Shown: positions 1 to 14,800 of the stretch, one piece after another | How the letters are laid out: each line of letters begins with the position of its first letter | How positions within the stretch are numbered: the stretch's first letter is position 1 | NCBI RefSeq assembly: GCF_954871325.1 | Contig: NC_088778.1 | Span: 3,257,743-3,321,742 of the forward strand | DNA length: 64,000 nt | Direction: 5' to 3' | Source: Gordionus sp. m RMFG-2023 | Lineage: Eukaryota; Nematomorpha; Gordioida; Chordodea; Parachordodidae | Program-made: the position numbers and the translations under genes | The notes under the pieces: model-generated | The model's input: the letters and a program-made list of their open reading frames with translations, nothing else | Databases searched by the model: none | Told to the model about the DNA's origin: nothing

Positions 1-2
1 GA

Positions 3-75
3 AGTGATATTGTCATTTGTAGATTCAATAACCGTAGTGATATTATGCTATTATTGTAGATTCAATAAAAACCGT
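3..75. repeat. two-copy direct repeat at window start
   Basis: Two adjacent imperfect copies of a segment beginning AGTGATATT and ending GATTCAATAA..ACCGT lie at about 3-34 and 35-75. The second copy contains AATAAA, so this could be gene 3' flank, but no coding sequence is seen beside it. Confidence 0.5.
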
Positions 76-1667
76 ATATTAATTTTTTTTAAGAGATGTT
101 TTCATCGCTTCAAAATGTAAATTGCAAAATATTTTATTTATTCGTAAAAGTTGAGGGTTCGGTCATAAATTATCAATACGTGCAATTTGATTTTACAATA
201 AATACCCCGAGGTAAAACGTATTTATTTAACAATGTTAACACGAAATAAACTTTTTAAACTCTTGAGCATAAGGAATTTAAATCTGTTTGTTCTTTCTCG
301 GTTAAACCGAGGCATTAGCTCTATGTGAATCTCGAATTCATGATGATACCCCTTTATCTGTCACTTGCAAACTAAACTGTCAATCATGTGTCCCCACGAT
401 AGCCCTCCTTTTTTTGTCACTGCTAAATAACTTCAGGTCACAAAGTCCTCGAAGCTATCTCGTTCTCTTAAACTTCAATTGCAAATTGCAAACTCACCAA
501 CAAAAATGAACCCGCACATTTATACCGGTATTCGTCTCAGCTGTTAGATTACCCAACCGCACCTTTGCTCTGGTTGAAGTGCTCTCGTCGACTCAAAATA
601 ACGGCATAGCCTACACTGCCAATCACACAGAAAAAACGTATCCTTACAATCAATGCGATGCCGTTATTCAACATGCCCCTAAATCTGCAAAGCCCCTACA
701 GATCTTTAACACAAACATAGTTGACATCTAAGAGCTGTGTAAAATAAATAAATATTCGGAAATATCCAAAGAGCACATTTTTATACCTAAACCTCCTATA
801 CTTTAATCTACACGTTCACAGAATTCTGTTCACATATCCGTAAAATTACCGAACCCGGGTAGCGTTTTTACCTAAGACAGAGGCTTTCTATCAGCATCCA
901 TAAATGGAATTACATTAGTTTCATTGTAAGCCTCCTTCCCAAAGGAACCAACCTAACCTTTTTTAAAATATATTGCATATCTATTTTGTTTAAATTTTAT
1001 AAATATATAATTTTATAAATATATATATATAATTTAATTATTACAGTTATTAACTAACATTTATTTATATCATCTGAAACCATTTTGATTTCGAATTAAC
1101 AAAGATATAATTATTAATTAAAAATAAATAAGATTAAAGATATATGTCATAGATTGGAAGAGTGGAATCCCTGAGTATTCAGAATTTCTTAATTTCTTAA
1201 TTTTAAATCATTTGGCTGAGGATGATTCGCGCCAAATGTTTAAAAATTATTTTAATGGCTGGTTTGGCTCTCCATTTACTTATTTAAATGTATTTTTAAT
1301 TGAAAACATATAAAAATATGCAAATATTACGAATTAATTGAAGTCTTTTCTGCTCATTTCGTCTGAAATCCTCAAAAGGTTTACACGCCAATCACTCTAA
1401 AAAAATTTTTCGACCCGCCCGTCACCAGTAAAATGTTTAAGATATTTAAAAAAAAAATCCGCCAATACAGACCTCTAATCTGCCCTACGTATTTTTGACA
1501 TTTCTTGACATAAACCTATCGTTTCTGAAGTATGTGGCGAAACTGTTTGAAAATAACCGTTAGGGTATTCTATACAGCGCTGAAATACGATTATGATCCC
1601 AATACGAAATTATTTAACATATTTTTAAAAAAGTAACATTCATAAAAAGTAACTAATTACTTTTAAC
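76..1667. other. non-coding stretch, no gene seen
   Basis: No long open frame, recognisable domain or RNA gene is visible. The first 900 bases are less AT-rich than the rest and could hold short exons or untranslated sequence of a neighbouring gene, but nothing supports a call. Confidence 0.5.
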
Positions 1668-1747
1668 CAGAGTTGTTAAAGGATCTAGATATAAAAATGT
1701 GGTATCTGTATCTAGATACATTTAAAAAGTATCTTTTAACAACTCTG
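1668..1747. mobile_element. hAT-type MITE, short internally deleted copy
   Basis: The 80-bp element begins CAGAGTTGTTAAA and ends TTTAACAACTCTG, with perfect inverted ends. It is flanked on both sides by the same 8 bases, CTTTTAAC, the target-duplication length typical of hAT elements. The interior keeps the ATCTAGATA motif of the longer copies at 1904, 4443 and 9368 but has lost about half of it. Confidence 0.85.
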
Positions 1748-1903
1748 CTTTTAACACTATAAATTTCGGTAAAATAATATTTAAGCATGCTTTTGTTAAT
1801 ATTTTTTTTCTTCGCTTTAAAAAAACAGTTTTTTTGTTGCTTTTTTGTCAGTTTTTTCACTTATTATACTTATAACATTTCTCAGTAATTGTAGATCAAT
1901 TAT

Positions 1904-2060
1904 CAGAGTTGTTAAAAGATACTTTTTAAATGGATCTAGATACAGATACATCGTCTAAAATAATATCTAGATACAAATATTTTAATCAAAAATCTATCTA
2001 GATACAGATACCACATTTTTATATCTAGATACAGGATCTAGATACCCTTTAACAACTCTG
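1904..2060. mobile_element. hAT-type MITE, full-length copy
   Basis: This 157-bp element has CAGAGTTGTTAAA-type inverted ends and a perfect 8-bp target duplication, TCAATTAT. Its interior is filled with repeated ATCTAGATACAGATA motifs arranged as a near-palindrome. It has no coding capacity and is probably mobilised by a hAT transposase elsewhere in the genome. Confidence 0.88.
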
Positions 2061-2871
2061 TCAATTATAATTACGCGAAAAATTTTATAAATTTAAAACA
2101 AAGCTTATCTTATCTTTTACCAGGTCCCAGTAAATTACATCTGCTGCCAAAAACCTCCCATTTAAAATAGCTTATTAAAATATTAGATTACATATAAAAT
2201 GACCACTACCTTCCTATTATTAATTGGCCAAAATGAGGTTTCAATTTTAAATTTTAATATTTTTTTTAAAATTATTATTTTTTTATTGTTTATTTGATCT
2301 TGAAAAAACATTTTTCGTATTTATTATTTTTGAAATAATTTTTTTTTTAAAAAATATTATATTTACATATGTTTTAAGTTTAAAAAAAAAATCAAAAAAT
2401 CAATGATTTTTTCTTCTTTTATTAAAAATAAATAATTTTTTTTTTTTTGGAAAAATAAGTTTAGTTTGTAATAAACATAATTTTTTTTTTATTAATATAG
2501 CCAGTTAAGTAAGCGTTTGATTTATCAAATAGAAAAAAGATTATATATTAAGCATATGTCTTTCAACTCTTTATATTTTATTAATCAATATTTCAATTAA
2601 AAAAAGTTATTATATAATAAATAATTCCTAAAATATTTAATATTTTATCTTTTGAAAAAAAAAATAAATTATATTTTATTATTTTTTAAATAGAAGAGCA
2701 AGAGGTCTAAATAAAAAAAATAAATAAGTTCCAGGATTTTTAGGGTCTAACATCATAGCCCCCCAGTTCGAAAACGGATATCATCTATTTTAAATATTAT
2801 ATTCAATATATTTCAACAAAACACATCCCATCATCTAGAATTAATTCTTTCAACCACGAAAAATTTTAAAC
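2061..2871. other. AT-rich non-coding stretch upstream of gene A
   Basis: Very AT-rich sequence with long T and A runs. No open frame or repeat end is recognised. It would contain the promoter of gene A if the exon at 2872 is truly its first; no TATA box or initiator can be picked out against this composition. Confidence 0.4.
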
Positions 2872-5800
2872 ATGCAATCCGGAATTACTTATAAATGGGA
2901 AGGTATCAAATTCAGAGGGGACGCGGTGTAAGTTCCATTTTAATTTTATATACATCTAATTAAACAAACCGAATAATTTTCTAAACATCTACACGCATCG
3001 GGTTTATAGCTTCGGAAGTAAGGATTAGGAAGGGTAGATAAGCCTAAGCCCGTTTTACATTTGGTCAAAGACCTTCACCCATTTTCCTCCCCTTAAGCTA
3101 ATGAAGATATCCAATTTTGCCCATCCCCTTACCAAATCAAGCCTAACTCACTGCCACAAATATATTCGAATGACTTTAGCAACTTGATAATTATACGTAT
3201 CCCTTATCCAATTTCAATGACGATCTTTCACCAATACCTTCTTTCCGGCTACTTTTTTTCCCATTTATTTTTGAGCCGGTCTAGAAGCCCTTGCCCGGAA
3301 AGTTAGAGGATCCATTTATAAGATTTTTATAAGTCAAAACGTTTAAGTCTAAAATTCCGGCGGTTTTATAATTTAGGCCGGTTACATGGGCCGGGTCGGG
3401 CCGGGTAAAATTCCGGCGGTTTTATAATTTAGGCCGGTTACATGGGTCGGGCCGGGCCGGGTTTGAAGGTTTCCTATTATATTTTATTTATTCGTATATT
3501 ATTTTATCATTGATTTCGAAAAAAATCCGCACGCGAAATGTACCCACTAGTCTCAAATTGGCGAATTCAGCCGCGAGGCCCCACATATTTATAAATCAGT
3601 TTAAAGCTCTTCTCTTTTCTCTTAATTTATTCTGTATTTCCGGTATTTACAATTGCGCAATTTTAAACTCTCTCTCTCTCTGGAACATGTAATTTAAATA
3701 TATATATCTTTAAATCGAAATACGATAACTTAGAATATTTGATTTGCGAATATAGATAAAATGATATTGTAAATAATAGTTAAAGAAGAATAATTTTTTT
3801 TGTCCAAATCAATCATAATTTTTGGGTAATTCTTGTATTTTACTTTAAAATTACTTATAGGAAAAATTAATGTAATATAAATCTTTTATGATGATATAAA
3901 TATTAATATCTGGATAATTATATTTTTTAAATTATTATTTTTTTCATCATCAACACTTTGAATTTATAAAAAGTCATAAACTTATCTAAAAATTTTCTAA
4001 AAAATATGGCTAACCCCCCCCCCCCCCCTTTAAAAAATAAATGGTCATTAATCATTAATCTCGCCAAAACTTAACACACACTCACACAAAAAAAAAATTA
4101 GATCAGATTTGCCCCGGGACTTTGAGACCCATTCAAGTTTAAAAAAACATTTTTGGGCCATATAATGTAATTTAAAAAATTATTTTTTAAATTTTCGCTT
4201 CAACCGGCGCTTGGCCCGAACCGCCCCGCTCGATCCAGCTCGCGGAAAGATTGTCGGAACTGCTTTTTTAAAAACGGCTAACTCAACATTTTAGCCAGAA
4301 AAATATTACGCTAAAGCCCCCTAGAGATTTCGCGAATAGTTCTCGAAACCCTTTTAATGCCACAATCTATAAGCAAAAATCTTCAGTTAGAGTTAGCCCT
4401 TCTTAAATCCAGCTGTATAACAATCTAAATGACACTAATTTGCAGAGTTGTTATACAAGTATCTAGATCCTGTATCTAGATATAAAAATGTGGTATCTGT
4501 ACTGTATCTAGATACATTTTTTATTAAAATATCTGTATCTAGATATTATTTTAGACGATGTATCTGTATCTAGATCCATTTAAAAAGTATCTTTTAACAA
4601 CTTTGCTAATTTGACACAAAGTTGACCCGACTTACCGATGATATTTTTAAACAGAAATTATTTGTTATGTCACCAATTTTTATAATCCTTTAAATTTAAA
4701 TGAAGAAATTAAGTTATTTTTTAAATTTTATTTTTTCGGAGGTTTCTTAATTACGTTATAGCCAAAAATGTGTAAATTTTTTTTATTTTTTTCTATCAAT
4801 AAATAAAATTATTATTTTTTTTTTCAAGGGCATTAAATTTCATTACGATAATTCTTTAAATATTTTGTTATGTACTTACTTCTTTTAGTCGAATTTGTAT
4901 TACAAAATAAAACAGTTGGCAATGATTGGCAAGAGATTGCAAGTTTTTTAATAATGCGTTTAGATTTTAGGAAAAAATAATAGTAACGGAATTTTATTTT
5001 TTCTAGCGTTTTAACACCATCATGGGGTCTTCTCTGATTGGACACGATTAATTTATTATTTTTTGGAACCTTATTATATTTATCTATTTTTACTTTCCTT
5101 CTTCTATAAACATAAAGAATAATTTTTAAAAATTAATAATTATAAATTTACAGTCAATCAATCCTCTATTTTCTTTTATCCTTGATTCATAATAAAAATA
5201 TAAAGTTGTATACCTCTTCGTTGACTCTAATCTTCAGCAACTAAAATTATTTTGTTAAATATACAATTATACACATATTTTTATAATCGCTATTAATTTT
5301 CTGCATGGATTTTCAATTTTATTCCTAACTGTAAACACCAAAAGGTATGTCCATTTATTTGATGTGTCTTAAAAAAAATTCATCATGTAAATATAAACTG
5401 GATAATAATACGTTCGCGGAAGAAGAAAAAAAGATTTTCCAGCCGGACCAGGCACGGGCCTGAATGTTTCAAATATTTTTGATGGTCCTTTTTCTTCCTT
5501 CATAACAAAAAAATTTTACTAAAAAATTATTTTTAAAACCCGGGTTAAAAACGTAAATCATTTTTTGAATATCTTCATGGAACAGGTTTGCATCAGGTCA
5601 ACGTTGACCTCTAAGGTCGATCCAACTATCCGATTTCCGGCTTCGGTAAATTAGGGGAGGGGGGAACATATGGTTGGCGAAAGATTTGATGATAGCAGCC
5701 TAATTCGAATCATTAATATATTTTATGTGCAAGGGGGATTCAAGTATCGTATCTTTTTTAACGGGGAAATTTGACCGGACTCACATGTTAACTTATTTTA

Positions 5801-8800
5801 TTGAATATCAATTAATGTTAGAAATAATTAAGTTTTCTAAAACTAACAACTAACTTTCAAAAATGAATTGGTTACGCTTGGAATAGGTTTTTGTTATACA
5901 TAAAAAAAAATAATTATCGATATTTTTAACCTTGAACAACCAATAAATTCTTTTAAAAAAAAATATATAAATTATATTGAATATTTAAAAAAAATATAAA
6001 TATATAAAAAAATTTTTATAATTCACAAAAGTTACATATAAAATTGTCTTTCGCTACGAGAAACATATGCTCATTTTTCGTTATGCAGTATGAACCAATT
6101 TTGCCAAAAAAACAGATTGGATTGATGCTGCAGCATATTGATAAGAGAATCTTAAATTAAATTCGAATTTTTTGTTTTAATAATAGTTATGAAAGGCGAT
6201 AATCCCTATGTCAGTTATAAAAAAAAATTGTTAAGGGAAGGTGGTTATCTTACACGATCGAACTATCTGGTTCTTTCTTTCTTTCTTTTCTTTTCTTTTC
6301 TTTTCTTTTCTTTTCTTTTCTTTTCTTTTCTTTTCTTTTCTTTTCTTTTCTTTTCTTTTCTTTTCTTTTCTTTTCTTTTCTTTTCTTTTCTTTTCTTTTC
6401 TTTTCTTTTCTTTTCTTTTCTTTTCTTTTCTTTTCTTTTCTTTTCTTTTCTTTCTTTCTTTCTTTCTTTCTTTGTCGGGGCAATTAGTTAAGGAGCACCA
6501 TAACAGGTAAAACTCGACTAAATCTAAAATAAATACTAAGTCTAACGTCTGAAATAGAAATCCCTATGCGATAGATAGATTGATATAACACTTATATCAA
6601 ATAAATATTATTTTCCTTCAGACTCAAAATTTTATACTTAAAAAGAGGAAATGATACATAATATTTTATATAAGATTTTTCATAATTATCTTTTGAGTTA
6701 TACTTTAGATTTTTATATGTAATATATCATCAAGTTTTAAGGCCCTTATTCTAACCCCTGACATGTTATTTTTATAGTTTTGGAATCATCCTTTGGTCTT
6801 AAATAAGAACATATGGATGAATTGCATATCAATAACATGTAACTATTCATACATCATAATTCTTATTTTTTGTAAAGCATGAAAAAATTTGAAATTTATT
6901 GATGTTTCTTCTCTTAATCTTTATTACTAAACCCATTATATCCCGAATAAAAATAAGATTTGACTCTAAGGTTTAAACCTTTTAAATATTTATTTATTTT
7001 TCTTTTAAATTTAATTTTTAAAAAAAACTGCATAAAATCTATAACAACTTATGAATTACTTGGATATGGAATTCATATCATTTTCCTGAGGGTGATTATT
7101 TCAAAAATTTAATTTAAAAAAAATAATTGTATATGGATCGGAAATATATTCCAAGCATGTGGCGAAAGTAACCAACAGTAATTTAGGATAATTTTTGCTT
7201 CTTATGTAACTCGAACTATATAATCTTATTTTATATTCATTTTTTTTTACACATAATTACTTCGGGAAAAATTTCCTGAAAATCAGGATGAGTGCCATGC
7301 TTGGGAATACATCTCTCCCCATCCAAAATGGTTCAAATTACTATTTTAAAATCGAATTTCCGTGATCCATATCCTAATCACTCATATTTTTAATAATAAT
7401 GTTCAGAAATAAAATGTATAATTTTTTTAAAAAAAATTTAAATAATTTTTGCCTTATTTTTTTAAAATTATGTACAAAAAAAAAACAAAAAAATTGCTCT
7501 ATTTTTTTGTACTTTTAAATGATTAATTCTTTCTTTTTTTTTTAAATTTAAAAATCTTATTTTAACATGAAATGCATTCCAGCGTGCGTGTAGAATATAG
7601 TGTTGTTAAACGGCGGCTCGTTTTGAGTACCGATTTTTAGGAACGGCTAACTCAATAATTCCATCCAGAATAATATTACGCAGGCCTGAAGATTTTGTTT
7701 GTAGAAGGAACCAAAGGTTGGACATCTATTAGCCAAATCTCGAGATTTAGATAATATTTTTCTACCTAAAATATTGCGTTAGCCGCTTTTAAGGATCGGC
7801 TCAAAACCGTTTTTAATAATCGGCTCAAAACGAACCGCCTAACAACACTAGTAGAATACCCTGTTTTTACAAATTTATATATCAAACTTTTGAAGAAATT
7901 TTAAATTTACTACACATTCAAAGTTTGTCATAAAATTTATAAGGTGGGGGTATTTATTCTCAATGATATATATATATATATATATATAATGAAACCGAAA
8001 CTGACGACGCATTCATTCATCAATGAAAACAGCTGGGGACGCCATTTTGGTTACCCGTATCATTATGGAAGATTTTAAACGAGAGGCCAATTTATTCCTA
8101 TGTCTGAACTCAAACTTTATTAAAGAATTAGCCCGATCATCGTGATAATAAGGAGGAAGCAAGTTATCCAATTTGATAGTAGTTTTTGACATGAGAATAA
8201 ATTACTGTATGGGTTACCAAGATGGCGGGCCCAGCTGATTTGACATTCAACGACGCTTTGGGTATTCTATGCTATTGGAATGCATTTCCGTCCAAAATCA
8301 ATTAATGATTTTAAGATGCAAAAGTAAAAAAAAGTGCCAATCAAACTATCGCCTTATACCGGAAATTTTTTTTAGAAAACCTTAATTTTTTTTAAAAAAT
8401 AATTTATTACTTAAAATCATAATAAAAATATATATAAAAAATATGGAAAATATTTGTAAACTCTCAATTTAATTAATAATGAAGTTTGAAATTCGCTATG
8501 ACTATTTAAAGGCTTTACGTTTTTCGGTAAGGACACCATTTGTAATATAAAGAGTCTTATACGTAGAAAGCGGATTAAGATTTTAGCCGAAATAATATTA
8601 TTGTGTGCGCATCAAGATTTTGGCAAATAGATGTGCAAGCATTTCTTCCAGCTATGTGCCCAAAATCTTTAGGCCGCATTCATAGTGGATCCGATCCGAC
8701 ACTATTTAACAGCTGATCGATTTTTAAAATCGGTTTGTGAGAATCAATTTTTCTTTATTAAGACCCCAATATTTCTTGGGTTATTATCATGCGTAGAATT

Positions 8801-11800
8801 AAAGATAAAATTAATATTATTTTTTTTAAAAAAAATTTGAACTCGTTAAACAGATTTTTAAAATCGATCAGCTGTTAAATCGTGTCGAATCGGATCCACT
8901 ATGAAACAGCTGATCGATTTTTAAAATCGGTTTGTGAGAATCAATTTTTCTTTATTAAGACCCCAATATTTCTTGGGTTATTATCATGTATAGAATTAAA
9001 GATAAAATTAATTAATATTATTTTTTAAAAAAAATTTGAACTCATTAAACAGATTTTTAAAATCGATCAGCTGTTAAATCGTGTCGGATCGGATCCACTA
9101 TGAATGCGGCCTTAGACTTCATAATGTTATTTTGATTAGGCTTTTTAACAACACTAATTATCAAATAGATTTGTTTGTTTTTATATGGTCCTATGTACCT
9201 TCGTAGCTATGTCCACACCCGATTCTGTGTTTTGTTTTTGGCTTGATAGATCTAAAATTAGAAACTACTAGTGTTTGTTAAACGGCTAACTCAATATTTT
9301 ATCCAAAAAAGTATATTGCGCAAGCCTGAAGATTTTTGCTCATAGGAAGAAACAAAGGTCTAATTGTCAGAGTTGTTAAAAGATACTTTTTAAATGGATC
9401 TAGATACAGATACATCGTCTAAAATAATATCTAGATACAGATATTTTAATCAAAAATCTATCTAGATACAGGATCTAGATACACAACTCTGGTCTATATA
9501 GATATATTATCGAAATGTCGAGTCTCGGTCAATTTTTTTCCGGCAAAAATATTGAGTTAGCCGTTTTTAAAAATCGGCTCAAAACGGAGCCATCTAACAT
9601 CACTAGAAAACCGTAATTGTAGTATTAAAAAAAATAAAATTGTATTATCATATTTCAAATGTAAATTTATCATTGTAAAAAAATAAAAAAAAAGTACCGA
9701 AATATACAAATTTATATATATATATAAATTTAAATTTAGTTTTAAAAAATAAATGACAAATTTAAATTTAAAATGTTGGGGATTACGGATAGTGGTTGTT
9801 AAAAAAAAAGCCTGCATAGCTGGCAGAAATGCTTTGGGACCTTTTGAAAAATCGACACAAAGCGGGCTTTTTCAAACAACACTAGACACGTAATCCGTGC
9901 TTCTTTTGATCATTTCTTTTTACTAAGAGCAATTTTTTTTTTAGAGTATCCAAGCTCGTGAATTTCAAAACAAAAGTAACCTTGTGAACTTTAGAATTAT
10001 GTCCCAGAGACCTGCAGAGGTACTATTTGTACGGCCCGGCCCGGATTTTTTTATTCACAAATTTTTTACGGCCCGGCCCGGGTTTTATATTTTAAAGCCC
10101 GGCCCGGCTTTTTATTTTAAAAAAAATTAAAATACGGCCTGGCCCGGGCTGGGCCTGCAGGTCTCTTATAATTAATATGTTTTAAAAGATAATAAGTTTT
10201 TAGTTACATGAATGTACAGGGGCAAATATTAATAAAAATGCTTCGTTTGACGGGTGCCGCTTGTCATGTTGACAGATAATGTGACAACTATTACACGATT
10301 TTTTTTTTAAAAAAAAATCAAATCTCCTAAAATCTCTTTTATATAATTTTTTTTTGTTTAAAACGTATTTAAAACTAAAGACTACTTCCCATTAAATTAA
10401 TTTTTACAGAAGCCCAAGTTGAAAATGAGGTCTTGTTTCTGTTCCGACAGACGGATGGTTAAATAAGTGTTTTAAATTTATTAAAGAGTTTCTTAGCAAC
10501 GAAATATAAAATGTAGCCTGGTATTTTTTTTTTTAAAGAGGATTTAATAATCTGATTTCAAACATTTATTACTCCATCCTACGTTATTCCTCTATAATAA
10601 TTGTAACGATGTACAAAAAAAAGATACGTTTAAAGTATCGGTTTGAATTCGTTACTAGAGGTATATTCCATCCCCCCCCCTTACGAGACCTGGGCAAAAA
10701 TATTTTGGAAGCCGGGCAGAAATTACTTATACAAAATTATTTTACAGACCGGGAAGAAAATGTTCTTCGGGCCAGGCTTTCCCGCTCCGACTTTTATTTG
10801 TGACATGGAATCTTCACTTTTCCTTTCTGTTTGTTTGTAGGGAAGATTTAAACGATCTAATTTTATTTTTATTAATAGGGCGTGTTCCAATACGGAAATC
10901 ATCCAAATTGGATGATATATTAGGTGACTTGGAATAAGAGGCTTACTTCCGGTCTAGAGAGGAAATAAAACGTTTTAACCCCCTCCTAACCATCTTTTTT
11001 TGGAAATCATTAAAATGTGTATAATAATTTGATTTGTAGGGGAGGAGCGTACGCCATGAGTCGAGAGCAAGATATTCCGCCTTGGGTAAAACACAGCCCT
11101 TTAAAGTCTTCTAGGAGTGGTCTCATCCTCAATCCCAGTGGCCAAAATTCTCCTTATTATAGTACCGACGAAGGCCTATCCATGGGAGGTACGAGTGGAC
11201 CCAGCGGGCGCGCCAGGTCCGTGTCCCCCCAACGCTTTTTAGAAGGTCAGGGCGCTTATCAACCCAGTAGACGAGGCGAATATTATTTTTCCTCCAACCC
11301 GCCTCCCCCTCAACCGCATTATTATCATAAATCCTTGCAGCAATCTTTATCCCCGACACAATTTCAGCAATCATATGGTTCGAACCAACGTCAAGGAGGA
11401 CAAAGCGCGCAGCAGCAACAATACCCCCATCCTCCCGACCCGAATCAAAGATTCATAGGTTTTTTCTATATTAATCAGTTCTATTAGGCTACACTTTTAC
11501 GGTCCTTTAGTTCGAAACAAGGTTATAACCATGCTTCCGGTTGTTAAACGGCTGACTCAGTATTATAGCCAGGAATATATTGCCTAAGCGTCGAGATTTC
11601 GTGCCAATAGATGTTCAATTCCTATGTGCCCATATATGAGCAAAATCTTTAGGCGTTGCGTAATATTTTTTCTGGACCAAAGTATTGAGTTAGCCGTTAA
11701 AATCGGTTCTAATTGAGCCGTTTAACTGCACCAATTTTAACGCTAAACTGAGTTAATATATTATTTTTTTTTTTAGTTATTGCTAAAGGACCAATCCCTA

Positions 11801-14800
11801 TTTGTTTGAAAAAAAAACAGTTGATATGATTTTTAAAAAAAACGATATGCATCATATTTTGATCTTTTTTTGTTTTTGTTTATTGAAGTGATTGGTGGGA
11901 ATGAAGGGTCAACTTACCAACCCTCATCGCCGCAATATCAGTCCAACCAGTTTCAACAACAACAAAATCCAAATCAAAATCGAAGCAAATATTACTCACT
12001 CCAACAAGGTCAGAGTCAACAGTCTAGGTCGATTTCTCCTTACCAACAGCAGGAACAGTCATTCTCTGGGTACGAATCTCAGAGTTCCAATCCCGACATC
12101 AACCAAACCGGTTATCTCAGAATTCACGCTCTGCCTATCCCGCAATTCAATTATAAGAGTGGCGTAAATATAGGAACGCTATCGGAATACGCCCATCCCC
12201 CTGCTGAAATTAGGTTTCATGTTTGTAATTATGTAATTAATTCCTTTTTTTTAAAAAAATCTTATCAAATAATTACTTTTTAACTATATCGGATATCTTA
12301 CGATATTTTTTTTTCTATCATTGCAACAGAGCCCCAAGCAAAGAAAGGAATTTTAGCCCGCTAGGGAAGGTATCTCCTGATTGGTCAACATCCAACATTT
12401 ACGAAGTCGATCAATATAAAGAGGCGGAGGATATCGTGAATCAAGTATAGTTATTAAAAATATTTTTGATTGATTGATTGATTGATTAAATTGTCAGCCC
12501 TATAGAACAAGACCCATTGTAAAACCTAGCATTAAGCCCAACCCAGATAAGGTCACCGGATCATTCTTAACCGGAGGATTAGCTCAAGTTGGTGTTCCTC
12601 ATAGCAGGGGACAGACCCCTCAAGGAAAGTTTCAAGAATATCAGGAACGATATTCCAAGTTTTTCTTATTTTAAAAAAAAATCATTTTAATTTATTGATT
12701 TTTATTATTATTGTTTTTTTTTTAAATATAAAATTGGGATATTAATCAACGATTTAAATTAACAGATGTTTATTATGATTTATCACTCCTCAGAGTTGGT
12801 TTAGAAATAGAAGCGCTTTATCATGGCACCTTTGAAAAAAAACGATTATTTTAAAAAATAATCAAGGATTTTAACCAAAATTGAAAATTCTTGAATAATA
12901 TATTTTTTTAAAAATTTGTTTCTGACTTTTATAAATTTATTTTAGTAAATCCTATTATATTCTTTAATAAATTCCAGAGTTATGAGGGGATGGTTGGGGG
13001 GGGGGAATTGATCAGCAAGTACTAGATTATCACCCTAAGTTAAACAGTAATTTTTTCGTTTAAAGTCAAGAGAATATTACCAATTAAATCGTTTATATAT
13101 ATATACAGGGCCGATTCTAGTTTTTGTACACTGCAAAAATCACTGTTCAATAATATAGTAAAAGTAAAAGTTAACCAAAACTTAAGACTTTTTATTTGTG
13201 AAATATATGATTGATAATTCATAATTTAACAGAATTAATTCATGTATTTGTTTTTCCTGAATTTATTGTTACAATTTGCCTTCTGTTAAAATATCACTTT
13301 AGCTGATAAAAATTTTCTTCCCACCCCACTCCACTCCTATCTGTTGAAATTATCAGCAATATAAGACTTGCAATCTAATTTTGTATATATTCCAATTATA
13401 ATGATGAATTTGAAAAGATACAATTAGTAAAAAGTCAATAATGTTTTTAAAATAATAACCACTTATATAATTCAAAATTTTTATATTTAAAAAAGAAAAT
13501 GAAAATCCAATAATAATTATTATAAAAAAAAACTCCAAATAAAATTAATGGAGAAATTCTCAATACTATTCCCCCCTAACCCACCAAAATTCTTGGTTCC
13601 TATGGTTTTTTTGGTGTAGTGTTGATAAACGGCTCTAACTCTATATTTAAGCTATAAAAAAAAATTGCTTAAGCCTCAAGATTTTGCTAATAAATGTCTA
13701 GTCTTTTGTAGGATCTATGAACAAGATCTTCAGGCTAGCATAATATTTTTCTGGATAATATACTGAGTTAACCCTTTTTTAAAAAAAATTGGCTCAAAAT
13801 GAAGTCGTATAACAACACTAATGTTGGGTTCATGGTTGAACGGCTTAATCATAATGTTCGGTTACACTTAAGTTTTATTTGATTTTCGGTTTATTCCTCG
13901 AATAATAAAACATAAAAAACACGTTTTTTTCGTTATTTATCCACGTTGCAATTCCTTCTAAAGGAATACTTATCCGATATTCTATTTATTCAAATTTTTA
14001 TGATCGCTATTTTAAAAAAATAAGATCAAAATTTGAATCAAATCTCTAACTATAATAGTTTAGGAGGCTAGATGAGGTTATGTGAAAGTTGTTTTTCTGA
14101 CCAATCAAGACTGGCCGTGTCAACTGGCCATAATGCATTATTTAATAATTATATTTATAAATATATAAATATTTGTAAAAAACCTATGTCCGATTATTTT
14201 TTAATCCAAATTTTTTTTTTACCTCTCATTCTTCATATTTGAGTTTATTTCCTTAAAAGAACATAAGTCAACGTTAAATCTCTCTACGCTTTTAACTCAA
14301 TTATTTAACATCAGATGTTTTTAGAAGATTTTAAAAATTTTTTCTAGACAATTTGAATTTTTTTGATATATTTCCTCTGGAACAATAATTATTTCTGTCA
14401 CCTTGTATTGTGTTCTATTCTGCACTCTGTTTGGTTCTTTTCTTTTCTTTTCTTTTCTTTTCTTTTCTTTTCTTTTCTTTTCTTTTCTTTTCTTTTCTTT
14501 TCTTTTCTTTTCTTTTCTTTTCTTTTCTTTTCTTTTCTTTTTTTTTCTTTTCTTTTCACTTTTATTGTATTTTCTGTTATGTTTTGTTAAATGCACGCCC
14601 TCCTTATTTACCAAATTTTCATATCTCTAACTTGTTCAGCTCAACACTCATACTTAGCATAGTATTTATTCCACCACAATGTATCAGGTTATAAATTTAC
14701 TAATTTCTCGTATACCTTTTTTGAAATATTTTATCTTTCTTCATTTAAATAACTATAAAAAAAATAAAGACAGTGAAAATTTTTCATAATTTCTTCGGTA

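Larger units (their letters stand above)
2928..11039 (+). other. intron 1 of gene A (8.1 kb), transposon-rich
   Basis: Runs from GTAAGTTCC to an acceptor ending TTTGTAG. Apart from the elements listed separately it holds AT-rich filler with no supported exon. If the exon at 2872 belongs to another gene, this is intergenic. Confidence 0.45.

Noticed and set aside
6189-6510. Open frames of 77-100 codons over the TTTTC tract
   Set aside because: Repeat-encoded Phe/Ser or Lys/Arg runs on both strands; same for 14321-14694 and the 291-codon frame at 39501-40376.
10609-10840. Two overlapping 64-65-codon frames before gene A exon 2
   Set aside because: No donor/acceptor in phase with neighbours; a poly-C run and drifting composition suggest non-coding intron.
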